Shown: in pieces, positions 26,556 through 34,787 of the stretch
Numbering within the stretch: the stretch's first letter is position 1
Layout: each line of letters starts with the position of its first letter
Origin: AC-56 sp963798705
GTDB lineage: Bacteria; Actinomycetota; Thermoleophilia; Solirubrobacterales; 70-9
NCBI GenBank assembly: GCA_963798705.1
Contig: CAWCTW010000005.1
Coordinates: 1,922,001-1,986,000, forward strand
DNA: 64,000 nt
Reading direction: 5' to 3'
Program-made: the position numbers and the translations under genes
The notes under the pieces: generated by a model
Told to the model about the DNA's origin: nothing
What the model saw: the letters and a program-made list of their open reading frames with translations, nothing else
Databases searched by the model: none

Positions 26556-27096
26556 CCGCGGCGCCTGCCGTGCGCCCCGAGTACTCCTCGAGCACGCGGC
26601 GCCAGAAGCGCACGTACTCGCGCTGGTGCCCTACCCCGCCCTCGAGGGCCAGCCGCATCCCCGCCGGCATCTCGGCGGCACCCTCGAGCATCTCCTCGTA
26701 CGAGGCCAGCCGGCGCTCGTGGCGCTCGAGCTGCGACCGCGCGAGCGCCTCGGGGTCCGCGCCGCAGAAGAGCTTCAACAGGCCCGGATCTCGCACCTCG
26801 TAGAGATCCGCCTCAGGGTCGGCCAGCCAGTGGGTGAGCGCCCTGCGCCCGGCGGCCGAGAGGCGGTAGATGCGCCGGCGCCGCCCGCTCTCCTCGCGCC
26901 GCTCGTCGAGCAGCCCGGCCTCGGCCAGGCGGCCACACTCCGTGTAGATCTGGGTGTGGGGGATGGCCCAGAAGTGGAAGATGCTCACCTGCGCCACCTG
27001 CTTGAGCTGGTACGGGGTCGCCGGGCCGCACCGGTCCAGGAGGCCGAGCACGGCGTACGAGGTGTCCGTCAGTCGCGGTGACGCCATGCGAGGCAT
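26545..27096 (-). CDS. PadR-family transcriptional regulator
   Basis: 183 residues from 27096, or 180 if the second ATG (27087) is used. The N-terminal winged HTH (TDTSYAVLGLLDRCGPATPYQLKQ, then FWAIPHTQIYTECGRLAEAGLL and GRRRRIYRLSAAG) is typical of PadR. The C-terminal ~90 residues are helical and charged (EALARSQLERHERRLASYEEML), matching the Vir_act_alpha_C dimerisation domain. It is divergent from the carotenoid oxygenase, with the likely operator between them, so it probably represses that gene and itself. Confidence 0.9.
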   Translation of the reverse strand: MPRMASPRLTDTSYAVLGLLDRCGPATPYQLKQVAQVSIFHFWAIPHTQIYTECGRLAEAGLLDERREESGRRRRIYRLSAAGRRALTHWLADPEADLYEVRDPGLLKLFCGADPEALARSQLERHERRLASYEEMLEGAAEMPAGMRLALEGGVGHQREYVRFWRRVLEEYSGRTAGAAVSG

Positions 27097-27102
27097 GATA
27101 CA

Positions 27103-27128
27103 GTCCGAACCGGACGATTCGACTCGAA
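27103..27128. promoter_or_regulatory. probable PadR operator between divergent genes
   Basis: Two short inverted repeats lie in the 48-bp space between the start codons: GTCCG-AAC-CGGAC (27103-27115) and TTCG-ACT-CGAA (27118-27128). A ribosome site (GGAGG) for the carotenoid oxygenase follows directly. Confidence 0.5.
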
Positions 27129-27144
27129 CGATTCAGGAGGCACC

Positions 27145-28557
27145 ATGACCAGCGTCGCCGAGACTCCCGCCCGCGTCGGCCCCCGGCACGGCTTCGACTC
27201 GCTCGGCGAGGAGACCCGCATCGCGGGCCTCCCGGTCAGCGGCGAGCTGCCGGCCTGGCTGACCGGCTCCCTGATCCGGACCGGCCCCGCGAAGTGGGAG
27301 GTGGGCGAGCGGAGCGTCAACCACTGGTTCGACGGCCTCGCGATGCTGCATCGGTTCTCGTTCACGGACGGCGACGTGTCCTACGCAAACCGATTCCTCC
27401 AGGGTCGCGCCTACCGCGCCGCCGAGCAGAACGGAGAGATCTCCTACTCGGAGTTCGCGACGGACCCGTGCCGCTCCCTGTACCAGCGCGTCGCGGCGAT
27501 GTTCTCTCCGAAGCTCACCGACAACGCGAACGTCAACCTGGCAAAGCTCGGCGAGCGCTTCATCTCGATGACCGAGACGCCGATCCCGGTCCAGTTCGAC
27601 GCCGAGACGCTCGCTGCCGCGGGGGTGGCCTATGACGTGCCGGGCCAGCTCACGACGGCGCACCCTCACATGGACCGGGGGACGAAGGGGATGCTCAACT
27701 ACGCCGCGAAGCTCGGCCCCCGCAGCACCTACCGCTTCTTTTTGGTCCGCCCGGACGGCACGAAGCCGGAGATTCTCGCGACCAGGCCGGTCCGGGAGCC
27801 GGCGTACATGCACTCGTTTGGACTCACCGAGCGCTGGCTCGTGCTCGCCGAGTTCCCGTTCGTCGTCAACCCGCCGCGGCTCGCGTTCAGCGGTCGCCCC
27901 TACATCGAGAACTACCGGTGGAAGCCGGAGCTTGGCACGCGCTTTCACCTCTTCGATCGGCTCACCGGTGAGAGCACCGGCCCGTTCGAGACCGGCGCCC
28001 GCTTCGGCTTTCACTTCGTCAACGCCTTCGAGGAGGACGGAGACGTCGTCGCCGACGTCTGCACGTTCGCCGACGCCGGGATCGTCGAGGACCTCTATCT
28101 CGAGCGGCTCCGGGCCGGCAAGCCGATCGCCCAACCGAGCCTGGAGCGGTTCCGGATCTCGCCGCGGAGCGGGTCCGTCGCAACCGAGCGCCTGATCGCC
28201 GAGCATCTGGAGCTACCTCGCATCAACTACGGCCGCTGCAACGAGCGCCCCTATCGCTACGCGTGGGGAGTCGGGAGCGACGGCGGGTGGCTCGACCGGA
28301 TCGTGAAGGCCGACGTGGTGGACCGCCGCGCGACCGTCTGGGCCGAGGAGGGCCGGTACCCCGGCGAGCCGGTGTTCGTCGCGGCACCCGATGCCGAGAG
28401 CGAGGACGAGGGCGTCCTGCTGTCGGTCGTCCTCGACGCCGAGAGAGGCAACTCGTTCCTGCTCGTGCTGGACGCGACCTCGCTCGACGAGCTGGCCCGG
28501 GCCGAGGTGCCCCACCACATCCCGTTTGGCTTCCACGGGCAGTTCGCCCGCGCCTGA
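27145..28557 (+). CDS. carotenoid oxygenase family protein
   Basis: 470 residues; ATG 27145 is preceded by CAGGAGG. Four His that hold the non-heme iron are seen in the expected places: TTAHPHMD (~175), PAYMHSFGLTE (~221), FGFHFVNAFEED (~290) and PFGFHGQFA at the C-terminus. The seven-bladed propeller pattern is evident, for example LIRTGPAKWEVG and NHWFDGLAMLHRFSF near the start. Enzymes of this family split double bonds in carotenoids, apocarotenoids or stilbenes with O2. The sequence does not show which. No carotenoid synthesis genes are nearby, and control by the divergent PadR regulator, a family often answering to phenolics, leaves a stilbene- or phenylpropanoid-type substrate open. Confidence 0.9.
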   Translation: MTSVAETPARVGPRHGFDSLGEETRIAGLPVSGELPAWLTGSLIRTGPAKWEVGERSVNHWFDGLAMLHRFSFTDGDVSYANRFLQGRAYRAAEQNGEISYSEFATDPCRSLYQRVAAMFSPKLTDNANVNLAKLGERFISMTETPIPVQFDAETLAAAGVAYDVPGQLTTAHPHMDRGTKGMLNYAAKLGPRSTYRFFLVRPDGTKPEILATRPVREPAYMHSFGLTERWLVLAEFPFVVNPPRLAFSGRPYIENYRWKPELGTRFHLFDRLTGESTGPFETGARFGFHFVNAFEEDGDVVADVCTFADAGIVEDLYLERLRAGKPIAQPSLERFRISPRSGSVATERLIAEHLELPRINYGRCNERPYRYAWGVGSDGGWLDRIVKADVVDRRATVWAEEGRYPGEPVFVAAPDAESEDEGVLLSVVLDAERGNSFLLVLDATSLDELARAEVPHHIPFGFHGQFARA

Positions 28558-28566
28558 GGGTCCGGC

Positions 28567-29793
28567 TCAGGCGTCGAGCGCGCGGTTTGCGAGTTCGCCG
28601 AAGGCCTCGATCGCGGCGATCAGGTCCGCGTCGGAGGTGTCCTCCTCCTTCGCGTGGCTGATGCCCGCGATCGACGGAGAGAAGACCAGCGCGGCCGGCG
28701 CCACGCGGGCGACCTCGGCGGCGTCGTGGAGGGCGCCGCTCGTGAGCACACGGTCCGAGCCCGCCGCCTCCCGGCAGGCCTCGCGCGCTTGGGCGACCAG
28801 GTCGGGAGCGAACGGAATCGGCTCGATCGACCACACGTGCTCGCGTTCGAATTCGCAGTCCCGCTCCGCCGCCGCAGCCTCGGCAGCCCGCTCGGCCTCT
28901 TCCAGCATCGTCCCCAATGTGCCTGCGTCCGGATGGCGGAGGTCCACCAGAAGCTCCGCCTCGCCCGCGACCGCCGTGACGATTCCCGGACGCAGCGTCA
29001 GGGCGCCGGTCGTCGCGACGCCGCCGTGGCGGCGGCCGATCTGCTCGACGCTCAGTGCCACCGATGCGGCTGCGAGCCCCGCGTCCCGGCGGCGGTCCAT
29101 CGGCGTCGTGCCCGCGTGGGAAGCCTGGCCACTGAACAGGAAGCGGTGCCGCTCGACCCCCGCGCAGCCGCTGACGGCGGCAGCCCGCAGGCCCTCGTCC
29201 TCCAGCACCGGGCCCTGCTCGATGTGAAGCTCGAGGTACGCGCCCACCCGCTTCTGGCCCGCGGCCGCCTGCGGCACCCGCTCGAGATCCACGTCGTTCT
29301 CGGCGAGGGCATCCGCGATGCGGATTCCGTCCGCATCGCGGAGGTCGCGTACCTCCGCCGGCTCGAGCGTTCCCGAGAAGGCGGAGCTCCCGAAGAGGCT
29401 GCGGCCGAATCGTGCCCCCTCCTCGTCGGCCCAGTCGACGAGCTCGAGCGTCCGGGGCGGCGGCTCGCCGGCCCGTGACCAGGCGCGCAGGACGCCGACC
29501 GCGGCCATCACGCCGAGCGCGCCGTCGAGCCAACCCCCGTTCGGCACCGAGTCGACGTGCGAGCCCACCACCAGGGCCGGCTCGCGTTCGCCGTCCAGGC
29601 TCACCCACAGGTTGCCGGCGGAATCCCTCTCGGGCTCGAGCCCGATCTCGGCGACCAGCTCACCCAGGAAGTCGCGCGCATCCCGCCACGTCCGTGTCCA
29701 GCACACCCGCCGCGCCCCGTCGGGACCCCCCGTCCGACGGTCGAGCTCGCGCAGGTCCGCGAGCACGCGAGCGGCATCGATCGCCGCCGGCAT
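28567..29793 (-). CDS. M20-family amidohydrolase (N-carbamoyl-L-amino acid hydrolase/allantoate amidohydrolase type)
   Basis: 408 residues, usual for the family. Metal and catalytic residues are visible in VVGSHVDSVPNGGWLDGALG (His, Asp), VDWADEEGARFGRSLFGS (Glu pair), ELHIEQGPVLED and SGALHDAAEVARV, where a late His is expected. The dimerisation domain lies between (FSGQASHAGTTPMDRRRDAG). Members release ammonia or CO2 plus ammonia from N-carbamoyl-amino acids, allantoate or ureidoglycolate. The start ATG lies 3 bp after the stop of the guanidino-hydrolase gene, so the two are translationally linked. That context favours an N-carbamoyl or ureido substrate formed by the neighbour. Confidence 0.88.
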   Translation of the reverse strand: MPAAIDAARVLADLRELDRRTGGPDGARRVCWTRTWRDARDFLGELVAEIGLEPERDSAGNLWVSLDGEREPALVVGSHVDSVPNGGWLDGALGVMAAVGVLRAWSRAGEPPPRTLELVDWADEEGARFGRSLFGSSAFSGTLEPAEVRDLRDADGIRIADALAENDVDLERVPQAAAGQKRVGAYLELHIEQGPVLEDEGLRAAAVSGCAGVERHRFLFSGQASHAGTTPMDRRRDAGLAAASVALSVEQIGRRHGGVATTGALTLRPGIVTAVAGEAELLVDLRHPDAGTLGTMLEEAERAAEAAAAERDCEFEREHVWSIEPIPFAPDLVAQAREACREAAGSDRVLTSGALHDAAEVARVAPAALVFSPSIAGISHAKEEDTSDADLIAAIEAFGELANRALDA

Positions 29794-29796
29794 CGC

Positions 29797-30666
29797 CTAT
29801 CGCTCCCCCGCCGGCTCCCGACGTACGGCCTGGCCCAGGCAGTGGGCCCCGCCGCCCCCCAGGGTGAACATCTCGAGGTCGGGCGCGAGCAGCTCCAGTC
29901 CATGCGCTCGCATCTGCTGGTTCAAGGAGCGAGCCCCGGCCCCGGTGAGCACCCGGTCGTCCCCCAGCGAGATCGCGTTCACGCCCAGGCGAAATGCCTC
30001 GTCGGCGGCCACCTCCAGGATCTCGAATCCCTTCGACCGCAGCCACGCGATCAGGCCGCTCGAGACGAGATCGACGCACACGGCCGCGAGCTTCGGCGCC
30101 AGCACGGCCATCATCACGTCGATGTGCACGAAGACGCCGGGAATCGGCTCGACTCGAGCCTCCCATCCCTCGCCCTCGAACCAGCCCGCCAGCTGGTGGG
30201 CGGCGTCATGCTCGGTGCGCTCCTCGCCATTGCCGATCACCACGCTTCCCGGCTCTACGATCATCACGTCGCCGCCCTCGATCGCCGCGGCCGTCGCCAT
30301 CCGCCAGATCGGGATGTCGTGCTCCGTGTAGAAGCGGATCACCGCCGCGTACTCGCCACGCCGCCACCGCTGCTTGAGCTGGGTGACGTAGGCGCCCCAG
30401 GGTGTCATGACGCTCGAGTCCCGCGCGAAGACCTGGTACGGGAGCGCCGCGTCCGCCTCGAGAGAGTGAATGGCGACCCCGGCCTGCTCGTACGCGGCGA
30501 CGAGCTCGGCGTGCTGGGACCGCGCGGCGTCGGGGTCGAACCGATGGCCTCGCTCCAGGGTCCCACGGGAGATGACGCTGGTCGGATGCCAGCGAAAGTT
30601 GTCGGGCGGGCAGACGAGCACGTCCGTCAGCCGGCCGTACTCAGAGTCAACTCCCCATGCGCTCAC
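29797..30666 (-). CDS. guanidino-modifying enzyme (dimethylargininase/arginine deiminase-like)
   Basis: 289 residues from GTG 30666. The five-bladed GME-superfamily fold is supported by ARDSSVMTPWG (Asp ~83), AIEGGDVMIV (~130), the catalytic-type His in FVHIDVMMAVL (181) and the nucleophilic Cys in GGGGAHCLGQ (276). Such enzymes hydrolyse or transfer the guanidino carbon of arginine, methylarginines or agmatine through a Cys-linked amidino intermediate. The length and His/Cys spacing fit the DDAH-type hydrolase best. It is the middle gene of a three-gene operon with a decarboxylase upstream and an M20 amidohydrolase downstream. Confidence 0.85.
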   Translation of the reverse strand: MSAWGVDSEYGRLTDVLVCPPDNFRWHPTSVISRGTLERGHRFDPDAARSQHAELVAAYEQAGVAIHSLEADAALPYQVFARDSSVMTPWGAYVTQLKQRWRRGEYAAVIRFYTEHDIPIWRMATAAAIEGGDVMIVEPGSVVIGNGEERTEHDAAHQLAGWFEGEGWEARVEPIPGVFVHIDVMMAVLAPKLAAVCVDLVSSGLIAWLRSKGFEILEVAADEAFRLGVNAISLGDDRVLTGAGARSLNQQMRAHGLELLAPDLEMFTLGGGGAHCLGQAVRREPAGER

Positions 30667-30688
30667 TCGATCACCAACGACACCGCGC

Positions 30689-32200
30689 TCACTCGACCAC
30701 CACCCGGATCGTCTTCAGCGATCGGTCCACGGCGCCTCGGACCCAGCCGCCGTGCTCGACCACCTCGCTCACGTAGTCCGCGGTCTCGCGGGTGAGGCGC
30801 TCGCCGGGCAGGACGTTGGGGATGCCAGGCGGATAGGCGGCCAGCGACTCGGCGGCGATCCGGCCCACCGCCTCGCCGAACGGGATCACCTGCTGGGGGC
30901 CGAAGAACGCCGTGCGCGGCGGCAGCTCGAGCGGTCCCCACGGAGGTGGCGGGGCGAACGGGCGCTTGGGCGGCTCCTCACCGGAATCGACCGTCTCCAC
31001 CGCGTGGCGCAGCGCGCGGACCAGCCGTTCGGCGCTGGCCACCGCGTCCTCACCGGCACCGAAGACCGCGACGATCACGTTCTCCGAGACGAGCTCGAGG
31101 TTGACGTCGTCGAGCTCGCGCATGAGCGTCGCCAGCCGGGTGCCGGTGCTCCCGGTGCCCCGGACGTCGACGGCGAGTCGGAGGGGGTCCCAGTCATGGA
31201 CCCCGGGGCGGCCGATCAGGCGTTCGTCCAGAACGTCGAGGCCGGGAATCCCGCGAATCTGCTCGCGCGCCCGCTCGACCCCGGCGACCGTCTCCGCCAG
31301 AAGCTTCGCGCCCCGAACCGCGGCTTGGCGCCGGGCCGCGTCGAGCGACGCCGTGAGCAGGGCGCTGGGGCTCGTGGACTCCGTCAGGGTCACACAGCGA
31401 TCGACCACGTCCGTGTCGATGAGCTCGTCGCGGCCGAGGTGCAGGATCGCGGACTGGGTGAGGCTCCCGAAGAGCTTGTGGACCGAGGAGAGAACGAGGT
31501 CGGCACCGCACTCCAGGGCGCTCTCGGGCAGCTCGTCCGAGAATCGCAGGTGCGCCCCCCATGCCTCGTCGACGATCAGCGGCACGCCGTGGGAGTGCGC
31601 GACCTCCCCGAGCGCCTGGACGTCAGCGACGGCGCCGAAGTACGTCGGCGAGACCGTCAGGGCGGCGACGGCGTGGGGCGTGCGCTCGAGGGCGCCGGCA
31701 AGTGATTCGGGCGCGAGGCAGTGGGCGATGCCAAGCTCCGAGTCGAGCTCCGGTGCCACGAAAGCTGGCTCCAGCCCCCCAAGGACGATCCCGTCGACGG
31801 TGCTCGAGTGGACGTTTCGCTGGGCCACGACCTTGCGGCCGGCGTGGCGCAGCGCAAGGCAGGCTGCGTGGTTGCCCTGTGACGCGCCGCTGATCAAGAA
31901 CCAGCTGCGGCGCGCCCCCCAGGCGGCTGCGGCGAGGCGCTGCGCCCGCTGGAATGACGAGTCGGCGCCGATGTCGATCCCCTCGATTCCCGCGGGAATG
32001 TCGTGCTCGAACGCGGCCCGGCCCAGTGCGGCAACCAGCTCCGGGTCCGCGCCCTGGCCGCCCTTGTGCCCCGGGACGTGAAAGCGCCCGGGGTTGCGGT
32101 CGGCGTAGGCGACAAGCGCGTCGAGATACGGCGCCTCGTGCTGATCGGGATCCGTGTCGCGCTCACCGCTTCTCGACGACTGCAGTGCCTCGCCGAACAT
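30689..32200 (-). CDS. Orn/Lys/Arg decarboxylase family (PLP, type III fold)
   Basis: 503 residues from ATG 32200; a GTG at 32227 would add nine residues, and neither has a clear ribosome site. Near the N-terminus RFHVPGHKGGQGADPEL is diagnostic, followed by DIPAGIEGIDIGADS and the PLP region SGASQGNHAACLAL. The PLP Lys lies in LSSVHKLFGSLTQ (~242), and the conserved Asp in PLIVDEAWGAHL. A short C-terminal domain has YPPGIPNVLPGERLT. Members decarboxylate lysine, ornithine or arginine to diamines or agmatine; which one is not clear. Position at the head of an operon with a guanidino hydrolase and a carbamoyl-type amidohydrolase makes arginine attractive. Confidence 0.88.
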   Translation of the reverse strand: MFGEALQSSRSGERDTDPDQHEAPYLDALVAYADRNPGRFHVPGHKGGQGADPELVAALGRAAFEHDIPAGIEGIDIGADSSFQRAQRLAAAAWGARRSWFLISGASQGNHAACLALRHAGRKVVAQRNVHSSTVDGIVLGGLEPAFVAPELDSELGIAHCLAPESLAGALERTPHAVAALTVSPTYFGAVADVQALGEVAHSHGVPLIVDEAWGAHLRFSDELPESALECGADLVLSSVHKLFGSLTQSAILHLGRDELIDTDVVDRCVTLTESTSPSALLTASLDAARRQAAVRGAKLLAETVAGVERAREQIRGIPGLDVLDERLIGRPGVHDWDPLRLAVDVRGTGSTGTRLATLMRELDDVNLELVSENVIVAVFGAGEDAVASAERLVRALRHAVETVDSGEEPPKRPFAPPPPWGPLELPPRTAFFGPQQVIPFGEAVGRIAAESLAAYPPGIPNVLPGERLTRETADYVSEVVEHGGWVRGAVDRSLKTIRVVVE

Positions 32201-32406
32201 GCCACGAGACACTAACCAAGCGCTCACCCGGTGCCGCGCCCTGGTTCGGCCGGAGGATCCGGCATCGGCTTGGCCGCGAGCCCGAAGATGCCACCAGACC
32301 CCTTGCTAGCCTAGGCTGCGCCGGGCCTGATGAGCGACGACGACCAACCTCCGAGTACCGGGCCGCATAGGGCAACCCCCCGCCCCTTGAGGCCACCGGG
32401 CAGGCG

Positions 32407-33738
32407 ATGACCGCCCTCCTCTTAGCCCTGCTGATCCTCCTGGTGCTATTGAACGGCCTCTTCGTGGCCGCGGAGTTCGCGCTCGTGAGAGCGCGCCGGT
32501 CGCGGATCGAGGCCATGGCCAGGGACGGCATGAGGGGCGCCGAGCCGGCCCTCGCCGAGCTCGCCCGCCTGGACGAGTACCTTTCCGCCTGTCAGGTCGG
32601 GATCACGATGGCCTCGATCGGCATCGGCTTCCTGGGCGAGCCGTCGCTGGCGCATCTGATCGAGCCCGTGTTCGGAGGCTTCTCGCACGGGGTCGCCGTG
32701 GCGATCTCCATCGTGATCGCCTACGTGCTGGTGACCTCCATCCACATCTCGGTGGGCGAGCAGGTGCCGAAGATGCTCGCCATCACCAGGGCGGAGCGAA
32801 CCCTCCGCGCCCTGGCCGGGCCGCTTGCCGTGTTCAGGGCGATCAGCGCGCCGTTCACCATCGCCCTGACGAAGCTCTCCAACGCGATCGTCAGGCTGTT
32901 CGGCGTTAGCCCCGAGAGGCTCGAGGAGCAGCACACGGAGGAGGACGTCAAGGCGATCATCCGCCAGTCGGCGACCGGCGGCAGCATCGACCCCGAGGAG
33001 GCCGGTCACCTGGCGGGCGTCTTCCACCTGCACGAGCAGCAGGCCCGTGAGGTGATGACTCCGATTCCCGCGGTCGTGACCGTGAACGCCGACGAATCGG
33101 TGGAGGACGCCCTGCAGCGATGCGTCTCGTCGGGCCATACCCGACTGATCGTGATCGAGGACGACAATCCCGACCGGGTACGGGGCGTGGTCCACAACAA
33201 CAGCCTCGTTCGCCTCTACATGAACGCCGGGTCGGACACCTCGATCGAGCCGGCGATCAGGGATGTCCCGATCTTCCCCGAGACGAAGCCGCTGGACGAT
33301 CTGCTCGCCGAGCTCCAGCGGCAGCGCAGCTCGATCGCTGTGGTCTCCGACGAGTACGGCCGCACCGTCGGGATCGTGACCGTCGAGGACATCCTGGAGG
33401 AGGTCGTGGGCGAGATCGAGGACGAGACCGATCCGAGGGCCGCCTCGGTCCGCAGGCTGACCGACGGCGACTGGTACGTGCGCGGCCACGTCTCGCTCGG
33501 CGATCTGGAGGACGCCGGCATCCGCCTGCCGGTCTCCTCCGACGCTTTCAACTCGATCGGCGGCTACGTGTTCTCCGAGCTGGGCCGCCTGCCGAAGCGC
33601 GGCGATCGGATCATCGCGAACTCATACGAGATCAGGGTCGAGTCGGTTCGCGAGAACCGCATCGTGGCCGTTCGCATCCACGGCAGCGCGTCGCCTTCGG
33701 ATGGGGCCCACGCGAACGAGACGCCCGCGCCCGCCTGA
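32407..33738 (+). CDS. CNNM/CorC-type membrane protein with CBS domains (HlyC/CorC family)
   Basis: 443 residues. The N-terminal DUF21/CNNM domain (~1-190) has several helices, starting LLLALLILLVLLNGLFVAAEFALVRA. Two CBS repeats follow (~205-330; VMTPIPAVVTVNADESVEDAL and SSIAVVSDEYGRTVGIVTVEDILEEVVGEI). A C-terminal CorC/HlyC transporter-associated domain ends the protein. The family is linked to magnesium and cobalt export, with nucleotide sensing by the CBS pair, and was first named for hemolysins. There is no partner gene here. Confidence 0.92.
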   Translation: MTALLLALLILLVLLNGLFVAAEFALVRARRSRIEAMARDGMRGAEPALAELARLDEYLSACQVGITMASIGIGFLGEPSLAHLIEPVFGGFSHGVAVAISIVIAYVLVTSIHISVGEQVPKMLAITRAERTLRALAGPLAVFRAISAPFTIALTKLSNAIVRLFGVSPERLEEQHTEEDVKAIIRQSATGGSIDPEEAGHLAGVFHLHEQQAREVMTPIPAVVTVNADESVEDALQRCVSSGHTRLIVIEDDNPDRVRGVVHNNSLVRLYMNAGSDTSIEPAIRDVPIFPETKPLDDLLAELQRQRSSIAVVSDEYGRTVGIVTVEDILEEVVGEIEDETDPRAASVRRLTDGDWYVRGHVSLGDLEDAGIRLPVSSDAFNSIGGYVFSELGRLPKRGDRIIANSYEIRVESVRENRIVAVRIHGSASPSDGAHANETPAPA

Positions 33739-33852
33739 GCGGTCACTCGGGCGCCCGAGAGGGCGCTAATAGCGGAGATCGAGGGGCTCCATTTCCGTCC
33801 GCGAGCGGGTCTAGCTTGCGAGGCGTCCGGCTCACCTAATGAAGGGGCAGCC

Positions 33853-34095
33853 ATGTGGGTCGTAAAGCTCACGGATAAGCAACTGGAGGTCCTCAGGGCC
33901 GTGCTGCGCGCCGAGGAGCATCTGGGTCCGGCCCTACGCGGTGCGCTCGAGGCACTCGATCTCGCGCGCTGGGACGACCTCCCCGAGGCCCACCTCCCCT
34001 GGGAGGACGTGGCCGAGTCGGCCCGCCGCCAGGGGATCTCGGAGGCGGACGTGATCTGGGACCTGGCCGGCAAGCGCAAGCGCACCGCCGCCTAG
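33853..34095 (+). CDS. small protein of unknown function
   Basis: 80 residues starting at ATG 33853, with a GAAGGGG ribosome site at about 33841-33847. The sequence is helical and charged (KLTDKQLEVLRAVLRAEEHL, then LPWEDVAESARRQGISEAD), with a basic tail (AGKRKRTAA). There is no membrane segment. The TAG stop lies within the first bases of the inverted-repeat element that follows, so the natural C-terminus may have been changed by its insertion. I do not recognise a family. Confidence 0.6.
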   Translation: MWVVKLTDKQLEVLRAVLRAEEHLGPALRGALEALDLARWDDLPEAHLPWEDVAESARRQGISEADVIWDLAGKRKRTAA

Positions 34096-34606
34096 TGGTG
34101 CCTCTCATGACGTTCGACCGGAAATGACGAGGTCCAGGCGCCGCCAGGCAAGGACTAAGGACGCAGGGAGCCCGAATAGCAGCGCTGGTGTATATCCGGT
34201 TGGGTCAGGTTGACGCCCGAGTCGCTCGGGCACCGGCCGCGAGTCGCCACGATCCCGACCGCGAAGCGACGATCCCCGGGATGGCCTCGGACGCGGGTCC
34301 AGGCCCAAGCTCGCACCGCGGAGGCCCCTTCCCCGGGCGAGTGGCCGATTATCGACCTCCTGGGTGGATTTGCGACCGCCCGCGCCGCGGCCGGCCCCAC
34401 CCTCGGAGCGAGTGGCCGATTATCCACCCCCTGGGTGGATTTGCGGCCGCTCGCGCATTTGCTCGCGGTTCGGCTCGGTCGGCCGGGTCGGGTGCCTGAC
34501 GTAACCGGATACGCACGAGCAGCGCTATTCGGGCGAGTGAGGACGCAGCATGGCGGTGATCTGGGGCCGTCATTTCCGGTCAGACGTTGTGAGAGGTACC
34601 ACTAGG
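34091..34606. mobile_element. MITE-like foldback element, non-coding, 516 bp
   Basis: The ends are 39-bp inverted repeats (34091-34129 and 34568-34606) starting CCTAGTGGTRCCTCTCA and matching at 34 of 39 positions. Similarity continues inward for about another 70 bp, with shared GCCCGAATAGC and TATCCGGTT in the same order on each arm. The interior has two ~45-bp direct repeats and a small hairpin (34215-34231), and no convincing gene. The stretch between 34607 and 34788 has nothing I can name except a small hairpin just beyond the 3' end of the dehydrogenase gene. No clear target-site duplication is visible, and no transposase is nearby. Confidence 0.7.
34337..34455. repeat. pair of ~45-bp direct repeats, 71-bp period
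   Basis: GCGAGTGGCCGATTAT followed by a C/A-rich variable pair, then CTGGGTGGATTTGCG, occurs at 34337-34384 and again at 34408-34455, inside the inverted-repeat element. Only two units are present. Confidence 0.75.
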
Positions 34607-34787
34607 GGCATGATGTCGGTTTCCCCACACGCGCCTGGCGGCACGGGCGCGCGCCTGGCGGCGTCCCCCGGCCGGCTCACGTAGCGCTGCTGCGCCACGC
34701 CGCCTGCGGGCCTGCCAGCCACGCTCCCCCACCGCCAGTCGCACGCGCTGCACCCAACATCAAGCCCTCGCGGCGAAGTCGCCGTCT

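Noticed and set aside
34337..34455. Possible CRISPR array from the ~45-bp repeats
   Set aside because: Only two units, spacer shorter than typical, no third repeat and no cas genes.
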